This document shows positions 44,698 through 53,698 of a DNA stretch of 64,000 nucleotides, piece by piece. The stretch is from Alphaproteobacteria bacterium (GTDB lineage Bacteria; Pseudomonadota; Alphaproteobacteria; RF32; CAG-239), in the NCBI GenBank assembly GCA_028706255.1, contig JAQWBS010000006.1, forward strand, positions 33,413-97,412, given 5' to 3'. The notes below the pieces were generated by a model, which saw only the letters and a program-made list of their open reading frames with translations, made no database searches and was not told the origin of the DNA. The position numbers and the translations under genes were made by a program. The first letter of the stretch is position 1. Each line of letters begins with the position of its first letter.

Positions 44698-44726
44698 TTT
44701 ATACATCAGGCGAATATAGATTGCAA
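44698..44726 (-). promoter_or_regulatory. Promoter of rpmI-rplT
   Basis: On the minus strand TTGCAA (44726-44721), exactly 17 bp, TATAAA (44703-44698). The leader to the rpmI start is about 85 nt. Confidence 0.7.
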
Positions 44727-44735
44727 GAGATATTT

Positions 44736-45092
44736 TTAATAAAAATTACGACCGTCTTTTCTGACTTTTCTAATGTAAGCATTCATCTCTTCTTTGGTCA
44801 CAAAACCGTCTTTGTCTTCATCCATTTCTTCAAAAACTTGGGCATCTGTTTTATAATTGCCGCTTTTTTGATCTTTTCTCATATTTCTGCGGTCTTCACG
44901 CGTGAGGTCACGAGCTTTATATTCGTCCAAAGTCATCTTGCCATCTTGCGTTTCATTGAGTTTGTTGAAATAGCCGTCAGTCATCTTATCTGAAATTGTG
45001 CGATATCCTTCAGGTGGTGGATTAAATTTTGCAAACACTGGGCTTGCACAAAAGACTGTCAAACAAAACATTAATGGGATTATTTTTTTCAT
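44736..45092 (-). CDS. Periplasmic EF-hand protein
   Basis: 118 aa with a signal peptide (residues 1-21, VFA-KF). Two EF-hand-type loops: NETQDGKMTLDE (residues 46-57) and DEDKDGFVTKEE (91-102); the latter is canonical in all six coordinating positions. Calcium binding in the periplasm is expected. Between them is a basic helical stretch. A single gene in its own transcript. Confidence 0.85.
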   Translation of the reverse strand: MKKIIPLMFCLTVFCASPVFAKFNPPPEGYRTISDKMTDGYFNKLNETQDGKMTLDEYKARDLTREDRRNMRKDQKSGNYKTDAQVFEEMDEDKDGFVTKEEMNAYIRKVRKDGRNFY

Positions 45093-45131
45093 GTCTCACT
45101 CCTTATTTTATTGGCTGACGAAAAACGCCAA

Positions 45132-45848
45132 TTAATAAAAATTTTCTTCCGAGGCAAAACTTGTGGCACGCAAATCTATCAAGTTCCCCTCTTTGATTTG
45201 CACTTTTCTATCCATCTTATCGGCAAGTTCAAAGTTATGTGTGGCAATCAGAGCCGAAAGCCCTGTTTCTCTCACCAATGAAATTAACTCTGAAAAAACA
45301 ATTTCTGCTGTTTTAGGGTCAAGATTTCCCGTTGGTTCATCTGCCAGAAGAAGTTTTGGCGTGTTTGCCAAAGCTCTGGCAATGGCAACTCTTTGTTGCT
45401 CTCCACCAGACATTTCAGCAGGTCTATGTTCAAAACGATTATCAAGTCTTAAACGAGCAAGCAACCACTTGGCTTTTTCCGTTGCTTTTTTCATAGAAAC
45501 ACCAGAGATAAGCTGTGGCAAAACCACATTTTCCACCGCTGAAAAATCTGACAATAAGTTGTGATATTGGTAAACAAAGCCCAAATATTCACGACGCAGA
45601 TTTGTGCGGTCATGGTCATTTAGTTTGCTACAATCAATGTCATCGAGCAAAATTTTTCCTGAGGTTGGACGGTCAAGAAGCCCTGCAATTTGCAACATGG
45701 TTGTTTTGCCTGAACCAGATTGTCCAATCAACGACACAATTTCGCCACTATTAATGTGGAAATCGACAGACTTCAACACCTCAAGCGTTTGTTCGCCTTG
45801 TTGATAGGTCTTGACTAAGTTTTGTAAAGAAAGAGTTGTCTTATTCAT
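45132..45848 (-). CDS. lolD: Lipoprotein-releasing ABC transporter ATPase
   Basis: 238 aa. Walker [10 protein letters not shown] (about residue 42), signature [15 protein letters not shown] (about residue 145), Walker [13 protein letters not shown] and ATHNFE switch His near residue 205. It overlaps the end of the permease gene by 8 bp; the start at 45848 follows GAGGC. With the permease it releases lipoproteins from the inner membrane to the outer-membrane pathway. Confidence 0.92.
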   Translation of the reverse strand: MNKTTLSLQNLVKTYQQGEQTLEVLKSVDFHINSGEIVSLIGQSGSGKTTMLQIAGLLDRPTSGKILLDDIDCSKLNDHDRTNLRREYLGFVYQYHNLLSDFSAVENVVLPQLISGVSMKKATEKAKWLLARLRLDNRFEHRPAEMSGGEQQRVAIARALANTPKLLLADEPTGNLDPKTAEIVFSELISLVRETGLSALIATHNFELADKMDRKVQIKEGNLIDLRATSFASEENFY

Positions 45849-47094
45849 AACGCAAAGCCTCCACTGGGTCAAATTTTGCGGCACGATATGCCGGAAAGAG
45901 GGTTGCCAAGAAAGAAATCGACAATGCCATTACACCCACCATAATCACTTCGCTATAATCAATTTTTGCTGGAAGCTTTGACAAGAAATAAACTTCTGCC
46001 GAGAAAAGTTCCGTTCCTGAAAGCGTTTCTAAAGCACCCTTAATTGTGTCAATATTCTCACAAAACAAAATGCCAATCACGAAACCGATTAATGTGCCAA
46101 CAACACCAATAAACGCTCCATCGAGAAAGAAAATTCGCATAATCATTCCTTTGGTTGCACCCATGGTGCGGAGCACGGCAATGTCCCTGCCCTTATCTTT
46201 AACCAACATAATCAAACCAGTAATAATATTGAATGCGGCAACTAAGATAATGAGCGTCAAAATAAGAAACATCACATTTCTTTCCACTTCCAACGCATTA
46301 AAAAAGGCTGAGTTTGTCTGATTCCAGTCATAAACATGTGCCGAATAGCCCACGGCATCTTGAATTGCAACTTTATTCTCATAAAGTAAATTTGTGTCTT
46401 TTAAGGTAACATCAATATTGGTGACAGCTTCCTTCATTCCGAAGAAGGTTTGAGCTGTTTCCAAAGGCATAAAAATCAAACTTGAGTCATATTCAGACAT
46501 TCCAAGTTCAAAATAGCCCACAACTTTATAAGCTTTCATTCTTGGCACCATACCAAAAGCAGAAATTTTGCCGTTTGGCGAAATAATCGTAATGTTATCG
46601 CCAATCATCACACCCATTTTGCGTGCCATTCGGCTACCAATTACAACATTGTCTCCATGAAATGCTTTCAAATCAACCGTCGAAAAACTTTCTTTCAAAA
46701 TGTCTTTTGAATTAATGTCTTCAGCATTAATGCCACGAACCATTGCGCCTTCAGAGCTGATTTTTGTGGAAACCAAAACTTGTCCGTCAACCGTTGGAAT
46801 AACCGTTTTCACATTAGCGATGCCCGAAATTTCATCAACCGCCTCTTGATAGTTGTTAAACGGATAGCCCGCTTGAGAAATGATGGTAATATGCCCATTA
46901 ATCCCCAAAATTCTAGTGAGAAGTTCATGACGAAAGCCATTCATCACCGACATCACAATAATCAAAGTCGCCACCCCAAGGGCAATCCCGCCAAAAGCAA
47001 AAGCCGTAATCACAGAGATAAACCCTTCCTTACGTTTCGCTTTCAGATAACGCTTTGCCACAAGTCTTTCAAATACCGAAAAAATCATATTCAT
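45841..47094 (-). CDS. Lipoprotein-releasing permease LolC/LolE
   Basis: 417 aa. An N-terminal membrane segment (about residues 25-50), a large periplasmic domain, and three C-terminal membrane segments (about 275-300, 320-345 and 375-405), the LolC/LolE topology. Only one permease gene is present, as in alphaproteobacteria where a LolF-type single protein can replace C and E. Its RBS is AGGAG, 4 bp before the start. Confidence 0.9.
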   Translation of the reverse strand: MNMIFSVFERLVAKRYLKAKRKEGFISVITAFAFGGIALGVATLIIVMSVMNGFRHELLTRILGINGHITIISQAGYPFNNYQEAVDEISGIANVKTVIPTVDGQVLVSTKISSEGAMVRGINAEDINSKDILKESFSTVDLKAFHGDNVVIGSRMARKMGVMIGDNITIISPNGKISAFGMVPRMKAYKVVGYFELGMSEYDSSLIFMPLETAQTFFGMKEAVTNIDVTLKDTNLLYENKVAIQDAVGYSAHVYDWNQTNSAFFNALEVERNVMFLILTLIILVAAFNIITGLIMLVKDKGRDIAVLRTMGATKGMIMRIFFLDGAFIGVVGTLIGFVIGILFCENIDTIKGALETLSGTELFSAEVYFLSKLPAKIDYSEVIMVGVMALSISFLATLFPAYRAAKFDPVEALRYE

Positions 47095-47163
47095 AAGTCT
47101 CCTTTAATACTTGAACTTATACGGAATATTCAATATGTTTGCAATATAAAATTTTCCAACCCA

Positions 47164-48600
47164 ATGAAAATTATTGAGGATATCTTGTCTAAACTTCGTA
47201 ACTATAAATATAAGCTCTCGGCTTTGCTCTCTTGCTTCTTGCTTTCTGCTTGCGGGATGACACATCGGAATCAGGCATTATTCATCAATAATGCGATGAT
47301 AAATGGAAATTATCAGCAGATTGCTGGAGAAACTTTATCCACAACAGATTTTAGCAAAGTTGGCGTAAAAGACCTTTCACTTCTCAATTCCTTAAATGGT
47401 GGAACTTCTGCTTTCCTCTTAGAAGACTATAATTGTGCAGTGGATATCTTTGAGCATGCTGACCAAGGGATTTCTCAAGTGTTGCAAGAAAACATTATGC
47501 AATCTGGTGGAAAAGCCGCCGCTGAAACCCTCGCCAATGCCAGTCTTTTCGACTATCAACCAAGTGTAATGGATAGCCTTTATCTTAGTTCCTATAAAAT
47601 TCTCTCTGCCCTTGCTGTTGAAGACAAAGAAGGGGCTAGAATTGAAGTGAACAAAGCTTATGAAAAACAAAAATATGCTTCCGAATATTTCAGTAAAGAA
47701 ATTGATAAATCCACTGAAGAAGTGAAAGAAGAAGCAAAAAATCTTGATAAACAAAACCAAGAAAATCTTTCTGGTACAACAAAAGACATCATCAATAAAA
47801 ACTTTGCTGACCTCAAAATTTGGCAAGGCTATAAAGACTATATGAATCCTTACACAACTTATTTAAGTGGGCTTTATTTCATGACTAATGGTCAGAGCCG
47901 AGGCGACTTTGAAAGTGCTTCAACTTATATGAAGCGAGTTGCGGGTATGATGCCTCAAAACACTTCTCTTAAAAAAGATTTGAAACAGGCGGAGGCTCTT
48001 GCCAATACTGGAACAGCCTCTAAAGATAAATATGTATGGATTATTTATGAAAATGGCATGATTGCTGATTTTGATGAAATAAGAATTGATGTGCCGACAT
48101 TCATTGTTAGCAATCAAATTTCTTTTGTGAGCTTTGCATTGCCTAAACCAAGATTGCGTAACCAAGCATTTCCTGAAATTTCTGCCTCTTTTTCCAAAGG
48201 GACAAAAGTTAAGACCGAACTTTTAGCCGATGTTGATAATATGCTCATTGCGGAATATAACAAAAAATTGCCAACCCTCGTTGCGAAAGCCACAGCAAAA
48301 ACCATTTCAACAGCGATGATGCAATATCAAATGGGCAAAGAATTAGGTCCTTGGGCACAACTCGCTGCAACGGCTTATTCGCTTGCCATAACCTCTGCCG
48401 ACCTTAGAAGTTGGTATGTTTTACCTAAAAATGTTCAGGTGGCAAAACTGAAACTTGGCAAAGAAAAAACACTTGAACTTTTCGTTAATGAAAGCATGAA
48501 ACTTGGCGACATTGACGTGCCTGTTGACCAGAATTCTATTGTATATATCAGAATTCCGAGTATAATGGCGAAACCGATAATTTCTGTAATAAAACTCTAA
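47164..48600 (+). CDS. COG3014-family lipoprotein
   Basis: 478 aa from the ATG at 47164. Lipobox LSAC (Cys about residue 30), then long TPR-like helical part (residues ~40-290) and a C-terminal beta-rich part. It opens a three-gene operon with LpoB-like and CsgG-like genes, a combination that recurs in proteobacteria. Role is not established; involvement with peptidoglycan or the outer membrane is likely from the company. Confidence 0.85.
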   Translation: MKIIEDILSKLRNYKYKLSALLSCFLLSACGMTHRNQALFINNAMINGNYQQIAGETLSTTDFSKVGVKDLSLLNSLNGGTSAFLLEDYNCAVDIFEHADQGISQVLQENIMQSGGKAAAETLANASLFDYQPSVMDSLYLSSYKILSALAVEDKEGARIEVNKAYEKQKYASEYFSKEIDKSTEEVKEEAKNLDKQNQENLSGTTKDIINKNFADLKIWQGYKDYMNPYTTYLSGLYFMTNGQSRGDFESASTYMKRVAGMMPQNTSLKKDLKQAEALANTGTASKDKYVWIIYENGMIADFDEIRIDVPTFIVSNQISFVSFALPKPRLRNQAFPEISASFSKGTKVKTELLADVDNMLIAEYNKKLPTLVAKATAKTISTAMMQYQMGKELGPWAQLAATAYSLAITSADLRSWYVLPKNVQVAKLKLGKEKTLELFVNESMKLGDIDVPVDQNSIVYIRIPSIMAKPIISVIKL

Positions 48601-48619
48601 AAAAATCTAGGAGAAAACA

Positions 48620-49237
48620 ATGAAGAACTTTCTAAAAATTATCACTCTAAGCTTCTTGCTCACTGCTTGTAACTCCACAAAAGTGATTGACTTAAACGAT
48701 GCTGAGCAAAAAGCCGATATGGATCATGTGATGTCTATGGAATATCGTGACTTTGAAAGAGCAGCAAACGAAGCCGTTGCGGATATGCTTGCTTCAGGTG
48801 CGGTAACTAATCCGAACGGCGGAAGATATGTTCTTGTTGTTTCTCGAATTACCAACGATACGATGCAAAGAATCGACACGGATGAGCTTGTTAAAAAAAT
48901 TCGCACGCAACTTCTCAGAAGTGGCAAAGTTGTTGTTACCAATGCGGTTGGCTTAGATGGTGCCGAAGACCCAATGGTGATGAAAGCAAGACAACTCCGT
49001 AAGTCTAAAGAATTTAACCAAGCCAATGTTGCTGGCAAAGGAAACCTTGTTGCACCGGATTTGAGCTTGTCAGGTAAACTTATTCAAAAGAACCTCAAAA
49101 TCAAACAAACTTTCGGCAGCAAAGAACGTGTTGAATATTACATTCAACTTTCTTTAACTGACATCAACTCTGGTCTTGCTTTGTGGGAAAATGAAACGCC
49201 TATCATCAAAGAAGGTAAAGACGCCCCTAAGTGGTAA
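48620..49237 (+). CDS. LpoB-like penicillin-binding-protein activator lipoprotein
   Basis: 205 aa. Lipobox LTAC (Cys about residue 17), then the LpoB-type fold: YRDFERAANEAVADML, RYVLVVSRITNDTMQRIDTDEL, IRTQLLRSGK and DLSLSGKLIQKN. In E. coli LpoB is an outer-membrane activator of PBP1b. An RBS of AGGAG precedes it. It lies 19 bp after the COG3014 gene. Confidence 0.88.
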   Translation: MKNFLKIITLSFLLTACNSTKVIDLNDAEQKADMDHVMSMEYRDFERAANEAVADMLASGAVTNPNGGRYVLVVSRITNDTMQRIDTDELVKKIRTQLLRSGKVVVTNAVGLDGAEDPMVMKARQLRKSKEFNQANVAGKGNLVAPDLSLSGKLIQKNLKIKQTFGSKERVEYYIQLSLTDINSGLALWENETPIIKEGKDAPKW

Positions 49238-49260
49238 TCTGAAGAAAGGAATAATACATT

Positions 49261-50328
49261 ATGAAACTTACTAAATATATGCTCACAACTTTCTTTTGTT
49301 TGATTTTTGCACAGACTGTTCTTGCCAAAGAAGTTGAAGTTGAAGCTCAAGGTGTGGGCGATGATTACGACTGGGCAGTGCTCAATGCAGTTGAAAATGC
49401 CGTGCGTCAAACTTCTCCGATTGAAGTTCAAAAATCTATTCCCGAAGTTAAAGCCGTTGGTGCTTACAAAGGTGAATTAGACGTCAAAAAAGATAGTGTT
49501 TTGAGCAAAGACAAAAACCTCAACATCAAAGAAGAATTCACAGCGCAATTCAAAACCATTGAAGCGAGTTATCAAGGCAAAGTTAAGTCTTATAAAGTTT
49601 TAAGCATGGAAGAGAAAGAAAACAAAGTTTATGTTAAAATTCTTGCCACTGTTGAAAAAATTGAAGACTATAAATCGCCAGAACTCGTGAAGAAAGCTGA
49701 ATATAAAATGGCGGTTATGCCATTTAAGGGCATGAGAAGCTATAATTGTGTTGGCACTCCGATTGCTTTAAGCAAGCTCAACGAAAGCCTCACCAATAGC
49801 ATCACGAACAAGCTTTCAAAAACACAAAAATTTAGTCTTGTCGACCGCAACAACCTTGATGATTATGCCAATGAAGCGAGCTTAATTGCTGCTGGATTAA
49901 CAAAATCAGACGACAAAAGCAAACTTCAAAATATTGCAGCCGCAGATTATATGATTGTCGGCTCAATTAGTGAATTTCAAGCTAAGAGTTCGGTTAAAAA
50001 AATTGAAATAACGGATGAGGAATATGCAAAAAGTTCAATGAAGCTTGCTGTTGACTATCGCATTATTGAAGTTGCAACCACAGAAGTTCTTTTTTCTGAC
50101 ACTGCCGAAGCAACCATCAGAAAAGATAAAAGACTTGGCTCTTGCAGTGTTTCTTTGAATAAGGTAACAGACGATATTGCGGACACAATTGTTAAGGATA
50201 GCTTGTCTACAATTTATCCAGACTATCAATATGTGCCTGTGAAGAAAGAAGCTAAAGAATCACATAAAAGAACCACAACAACAACTGTCAAAAAGAAAGA
50301 AGTTGTAAAACTTCCTTTTGACAGATAG
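49261..50328 (+). CDS. CsgG/LpoB-superfamily secreted protein
   Basis: 355 aa. A signal peptide (residues 1-22, VLA-KE), an N-terminal stretch of about 110 residues, and then a CsgG-like domain (MAVMPFKGMRSYN, FSLVDRNNLDDYANE, AADYMIVGSISEFQ, VDYRIIEVATTEVLF) typical of LpoB/CsgG. There is no lipobox. The basic tail KRTTTTTVKKKE is unusual. It probably acts with the other two products at the outer membrane. Confidence 0.82.
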   Translation: MKLTKYMLTTFFCLIFAQTVLAKEVEVEAQGVGDDYDWAVLNAVENAVRQTSPIEVQKSIPEVKAVGAYKGELDVKKDSVLSKDKNLNIKEEFTAQFKTIEASYQGKVKSYKVLSMEEKENKVYVKILATVEKIEDYKSPELVKKAEYKMAVMPFKGMRSYNCVGTPIALSKLNESLTNSITNKLSKTQKFSLVDRNNLDDYANEASLIAAGLTKSDDKSKLQNIAAADYMIVGSISEFQAKSSVKKIEITDEEYAKSSMKLAVDYRIIEVATTEVLFSDTAEATIRKDKRLGSCSVSLNKVTDDIADTIVKDSLSTIYPDYQYVPVKKEAKESHKRTTTTTVKKKEVVKLPFDR

Positions 50329-50346
50329 TTAAGCGAATCGGAAAAC

Positions 50347-50377
50347 AAAAAAACGGTCCTTTTTAGGACTGTTTTTT
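50347..50377 (+). terminator. Terminator of the COG3014-LpoB-CsgG operon
   Basis: AAACGGTCCTTTTTAGGACTGTTT stem with T-run, 19 bp after the stop. Confidence 0.85.
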
Positions 50378-50454
50378 ATGGCATACAAAACAATATTATA
50401 TATTATATATAATTTATATTTACTACTAAAGTTAGTATTGCTTTCTTAGTTTAG

Positions 50455-51156
50455 CTTGATTTTGAAACAAAAGATAACTTTCTTAAATGTCCGCTTGACC
50501 AAACCAAAGTTATTTGCGCCCTTGACTGTGACAGCGTACCTAAAAAATATGAGATTCTAACAAATAATTGTGTAACAATTTCGCATCCAATAACAAGTGT
50601 TAGCACTAAGTTATGTCGCATTAAATCTTTAGTTGCTTTTTCTAATTCAGTCTGGAATTATACTACAGGTACCTTGAAAACAATAAATATTGCAATAGGA
50701 GATTTAGGCGGATACGTTGCTTCTGAAGAAAATCTCTCACACGAAGGAACAGCATGGATTTATGACGACGCTAAGGTCTTTGACACGGCTAATGTTCGAG
50801 ATGATGCAAGCGTAGCAAAAGGCGAAAGTACGGATGCTATGGTTTATGGAAATGCTCAAGTCTATGGGAATGCTAAAGTAGACTATGGAGCCAAAATCTA
50901 TGGTGAAGCACAAGTTTATGGGAATGCTAGAATTGCCGAATGTGGAACTGTTTATGGAAATGGTCAAGTTTATGGAAATGCAAAAGTCTTGGGAACAGGA
51001 AGTACATGTTCAGGATATAGTTCCGTTTATGGAAATGCAAAAGTATATGGCTCTGCTATTTTAGCAGAAGGTTCACGTGTTTATGGTTCGGCAAACGTTT
51101 ATGGTAGTCGTGTTTATTATGGCGTCACCTATGGTTCAGGGACATATTCATGGTAA
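50455..51156 (+). pseudogene. Truncated Cys-rich/beta-helix protein (pseudogene)
   Basis: A stop at 50452 is followed by an open frame without any normal start for about 200 bp (the first usable start is a TTG at 50674). It encodes the family's middle region: NFLKCPLDQTKV, then SHPITSVSTKLCRIKSL, then LGGYVASEENLSHEGTAWIYDD, and 5-6 YGNA.VYG repeats. The N-terminal signal peptide is missing. The segment NFLKCP.DQTKV.C is nearly identical to the adjacent intact gene at 51233. It is a decayed duplicate, unless a start outside the visible frame is used. Confidence 0.75.
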
Positions 51157-51232
51157 TTCTGTTCTGTGATACATGGCACATGACTTAAGAACCTTTAATT
51201 TTACATAAACCTAACGATTTGGAGTGATAAAG

Positions 51233-51874
51233 ATGTTTAATAAATTCTACAAAATTTTACCAAGTTTCATTTTTGCTTGTTGCTTCCTTGCAACGAACAA
51301 TGTGATGAGTGCTGAAACTTGTGAAATTGCTCCAACATGCGATAGTCTGGGTTACACTCAAACGACTTCGGAATGTACGGGGAATTTCCTTAAATGCCCA
51401 TTCGACCAAACGAAAGTCTTTTGCATGGACTGTAATGATCCAGAATTGGGAAATCCTGAAAGAGTTTGGAAAACAGGGAAATATACAATAGATACAACAG
51501 TAACTAAGTCTTTTTATTCAAGCTTTTATGGATATGACGTAACGGTATACAAAATTGTTCCGACAACAGAGTTTAAAAAAGCTTATAAAAAATATTACGG
51601 AACAGAACCGGGAGATGGTGGTTATATTCAACAAGCATCAAACCTTTCTCAAACTGGTTATGCATGGATATATAATGGCGGTCAGGCTGATGAAGCGAGT
51701 TCTGTGTATGAAAATGCTCAAATTTATGGCAGTGGAGCGAGGGCTGCCATGCAAGCGAAAGCTAGGGGGACTGCAATTATTACAGGCTCTGCTATAATTG
51801 CAGGAACAACTCAATTTTGTAGCGGAACATATTCTTCAGGAACTTACTATGGAAGTAATAAATATGGCTGCTAG
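51233..51874 (+). CDS. Secreted Cys-rich/beta-helix protein (short family member)
   Basis: 213 aa from the ATG at 51233, 8 bp after GGAG; an upstream in-frame GTG is less likely. Signal peptide to about residue 27 (SAE), then a Cys-rich segment (ETCEIAPTC, NFLKCPFDQTKVFCMDC), then the domain ending GGYIQQASNLSQTGYAWIYNGG and short beta-helix repeats (VYENAQIYGSG). The order is the same as in 3189-4574 but with fewer repeats. The function is unknown. Confidence 0.83.
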   Translation: MFNKFYKILPSFIFACCFLATNNVMSAETCEIAPTCDSLGYTQTTSECTGNFLKCPFDQTKVFCMDCNDPELGNPERVWKTGKYTIDTTVTKSFYSSFYGYDVTVYKIVPTTEFKKAYKKYYGTEPGDGGYIQQASNLSQTGYAWIYNGGQADEASSVYENAQIYGSGARAAMQAKARGTAIITGSAIIAGTTQFCSGTYSSGTYYGSNKYGC

Positions 51875-51901
51875 GAATTTTATTAAAGATTTATTTTCCT
51901 A

Positions 51902-51939
51902 AAGGAAATCCCTCGAAGTTTTCTTCGGGGGATTTCCTT
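51902..51939 (+). terminator. Terminator
   Basis: AAGGAAATCCCTCGAAG with a near-perfect complement around TTTT, followed by ATCTTT; 27 bp after the end of the short Cys-rich gene. Confidence 0.8.
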
Positions 51940-52003
51940 ATCTTTATTATAGGAACATCTTGACGTTTTATATTGAAAAAGAACGCAAGCCTATATTTGT
52001 GTT

Positions 52004-52687
52004 TTAAGCAACACGATTAGAGACCAGTCCTTCAGTCACTTGAAGATTGGTATTAATCATATGCTCTAATGTGTTCTCATCAAAGTTGCTCAAGTTTTGA
52101 CCAACTTCAATGGTTTTTGCAGACATATAATCAGCAAGTTTAATTAGATTATTCTTTGTTTCAGTTGAAATTTTGCTGTCTTTTTTCTTTGCCATTGTTT
52201 TGATATAGACCCAAAGTTTCAAATTTTCATCAAGTGCGGAGACAAGGTCGCTTGAATTTTTTGTTTCTTTAGCGTTTGATAACTTAATGGTGCACTGCAG
52301 AAGGGAAATTGCCTCTTCAATTGCCAAATAGTTATCTGTTTGTTCCAACAAGCCTGTTGCCACTTGCATATTCACATTCACGAGTGTTTTAACATCTTCT
52401 TTGCTCAAAGTAACACCTTTGGAAAGGACTGTTCTTTCAACAAATTTTGATAATTTTACAATGTTTGATTTTAAGTTCTCTGGAAGCAAGTTCTTTGCGT
52501 TTTTAACGGAGGTTTCTATCTCTACCCAAAGTTTTAAGTAGCTATCTAGTGCATATAAAACTTCTTCTTTCGAATTCGTTTCATAAGCCTTAGAAAGCAT
52601 TAAGGCATGGTTAATCAAAATATTAGCTTCAATGCCAGCCTTATTTGTGAAATTTTCCACAAAAACTTCGTTTGAGTTGTTATTCAT
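52004..52687 (-). CDS. FlaF-like protein with two tandem FlaF-type repeats
   Basis: 227 aa, almost twice the ~115-aa length of FlaF. Each half has the FlaF pattern: an LD..LKLW helix (47-54 and 152-159), a K..IVKL / K.NLIKLA helix, and a VNMQVATGL / TNLQVTEGL end (102-113 and 210-221). FlaF regulates flagellin synthesis in alphaproteobacteria with FlbT. It lies next to flgH-flgA-flgG-flgF, though a terminator separates it. No signal peptide is visible. Confidence 0.78.
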   Translation of the reverse strand: MNNNSNEVFVENFTNKAGIEANILINHALMLSKAYETNSKEEVLYALDSYLKLWVEIETSVKNAKNLLPENLKSNIVKLSKFVERTVLSKGVTLSKEDVKTLVNVNMQVATGLLEQTDNYLAIEEAISLLQCTIKLSNAKETKNSSDLVSALDENLKLWVYIKTMAKKKDSKISTETKNNLIKLADYMSAKTIEVGQNLSNFDENTLEHMINTNLQVTEGLVSNRVA

Positions 52688-52814
52688 TCTATAAGCTTCC
52701 TTAAAAATATGATTAAAAATTATAATGACACGTGCATCAATTCTTAATGTAAGTATCAGCTTAATCTTTTAAACTAAAACTCCTAAAATATAATTAATGA
52801 TAGCAATTTAAAAT

Positions 52815-52850
52815 TAAAAAAACCCTGTTAATTTGGGGAGAAACAGGGCC
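52815..52850 (-). terminator. Terminator of the flg gene cluster
   Basis: On the minus strand CCCTGTT and AACAGGG pair over a 12-base loop and are followed by TTTTTTT, about 80 bp after the flgH stop. Confidence 0.75.
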
Positions 52851-52932
52851 TTTTAGTTCTTAATTAACGGCAAAAATAAAAAAATGGGGAGATTTCATTT
52901 TTGCCCAACATAATAATTTGGGTATGGAACTT

Positions 52933-53682
52933 TTAGAATGGTGAAATTGCGTCTAGGAATGTTCTTCCATATCTTGGTTCTTGCATATCAGAAACCGTGC
53001 CAACGCCACCATAAGAAACTCTAAGTTCAGCAATTTTGGTTGATGAGATAGAGTTGTCTGATGAAATGTCTGCCCTTCTGATAATTCCCTTAACAGAAAG
53101 TTGTCTGAGTTCATAGTTCACACGAATCTCTTGTGTTCCTTCAATCACTAGATTTCCGTTGCCAAGCACTTGGGTCACAACCGCAGCCATAGTCATATCA
53201 ATTTTTTCCTTACGGTCAATTTTGCCTTCACCACTAATGTCTTGGTTTGAAGTGATGTCAAACAAGTTTGCAGGATTCACACCACCAGGCATCACCTTGC
53301 CCAGATAGTTTTCATAGCCACCCAGTGCATTAATACCCATAGATTGTTTGTTATTATCACGATTTTGTTCAGTCTTATTTTCCATAACTGCCGTATCTTT
53401 TGCTTCAACATTTACAGTGATAATGTCGCCAACTTTAGAAGCTCTTTGATCTTTGAAAAATCCTGATGACCCTTTCTTCCATAAAGAATTTGCACCAGCG
53501 TATTCTCTGTTTTCACTAATTTCCAAAGGAATTGGATCTTTTTTTCTAGCTTCAACTGGGTTCACTAAAGGTGAAATTTCAGGCTCTTTACCAATTCTTT
53601 GCAATTTGTTCCAAACACTGCACCCGCTTAACGAGGTCATCAGCATTAAAGCTAAACTTAATTTTGTTACTGTATTTCTCAT
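52933..53682 (-). CDS. flgH: Flagellar L-ring protein FlgH
   Basis: 249 aa from 53682, after GGGAGG. Lipobox LSGC (Cys about residue 21) and the FlgH body, including SLWKKGSSGFFKDQRASKVGDIITV and NLVIEGTQEIRVNYELRQL. FlgH forms the outer-membrane ring of the flagellar basal body. It is the last gene of the flgF-flgG-flgA-flgH run. Confidence 0.93.
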   Translation of the reverse strand: MRNTVTKLSLALMLMTSLSGCSVWNKLQRIGKEPEISPLVNPVEARKKDPIPLEISENREYAGANSLWKKGSSGFFKDQRASKVGDIITVNVEAKDTAVMENKTEQNRDNNKQSMGINALGGYENYLGKVMPGGVNPANLFDITSNQDISGEGKIDRKEKIDMTMAAVVTQVLGNGNLVIEGTQEIRVNYELRQLSVKGIIRRADISSDNSISSTKIAELRVSYGGVGTVSDMQEPRYGRTFLDAISPF

Positions 53683-53698
53683 AGCAATAGCCTCCCCA

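Noticed and set aside
46780..47163. Upstream extension of the COG3014 gene frame
   Set aside because: It overlaps the LolC/LolE gene on the other strand; the lipoprotein signal peptide begins at 47164.
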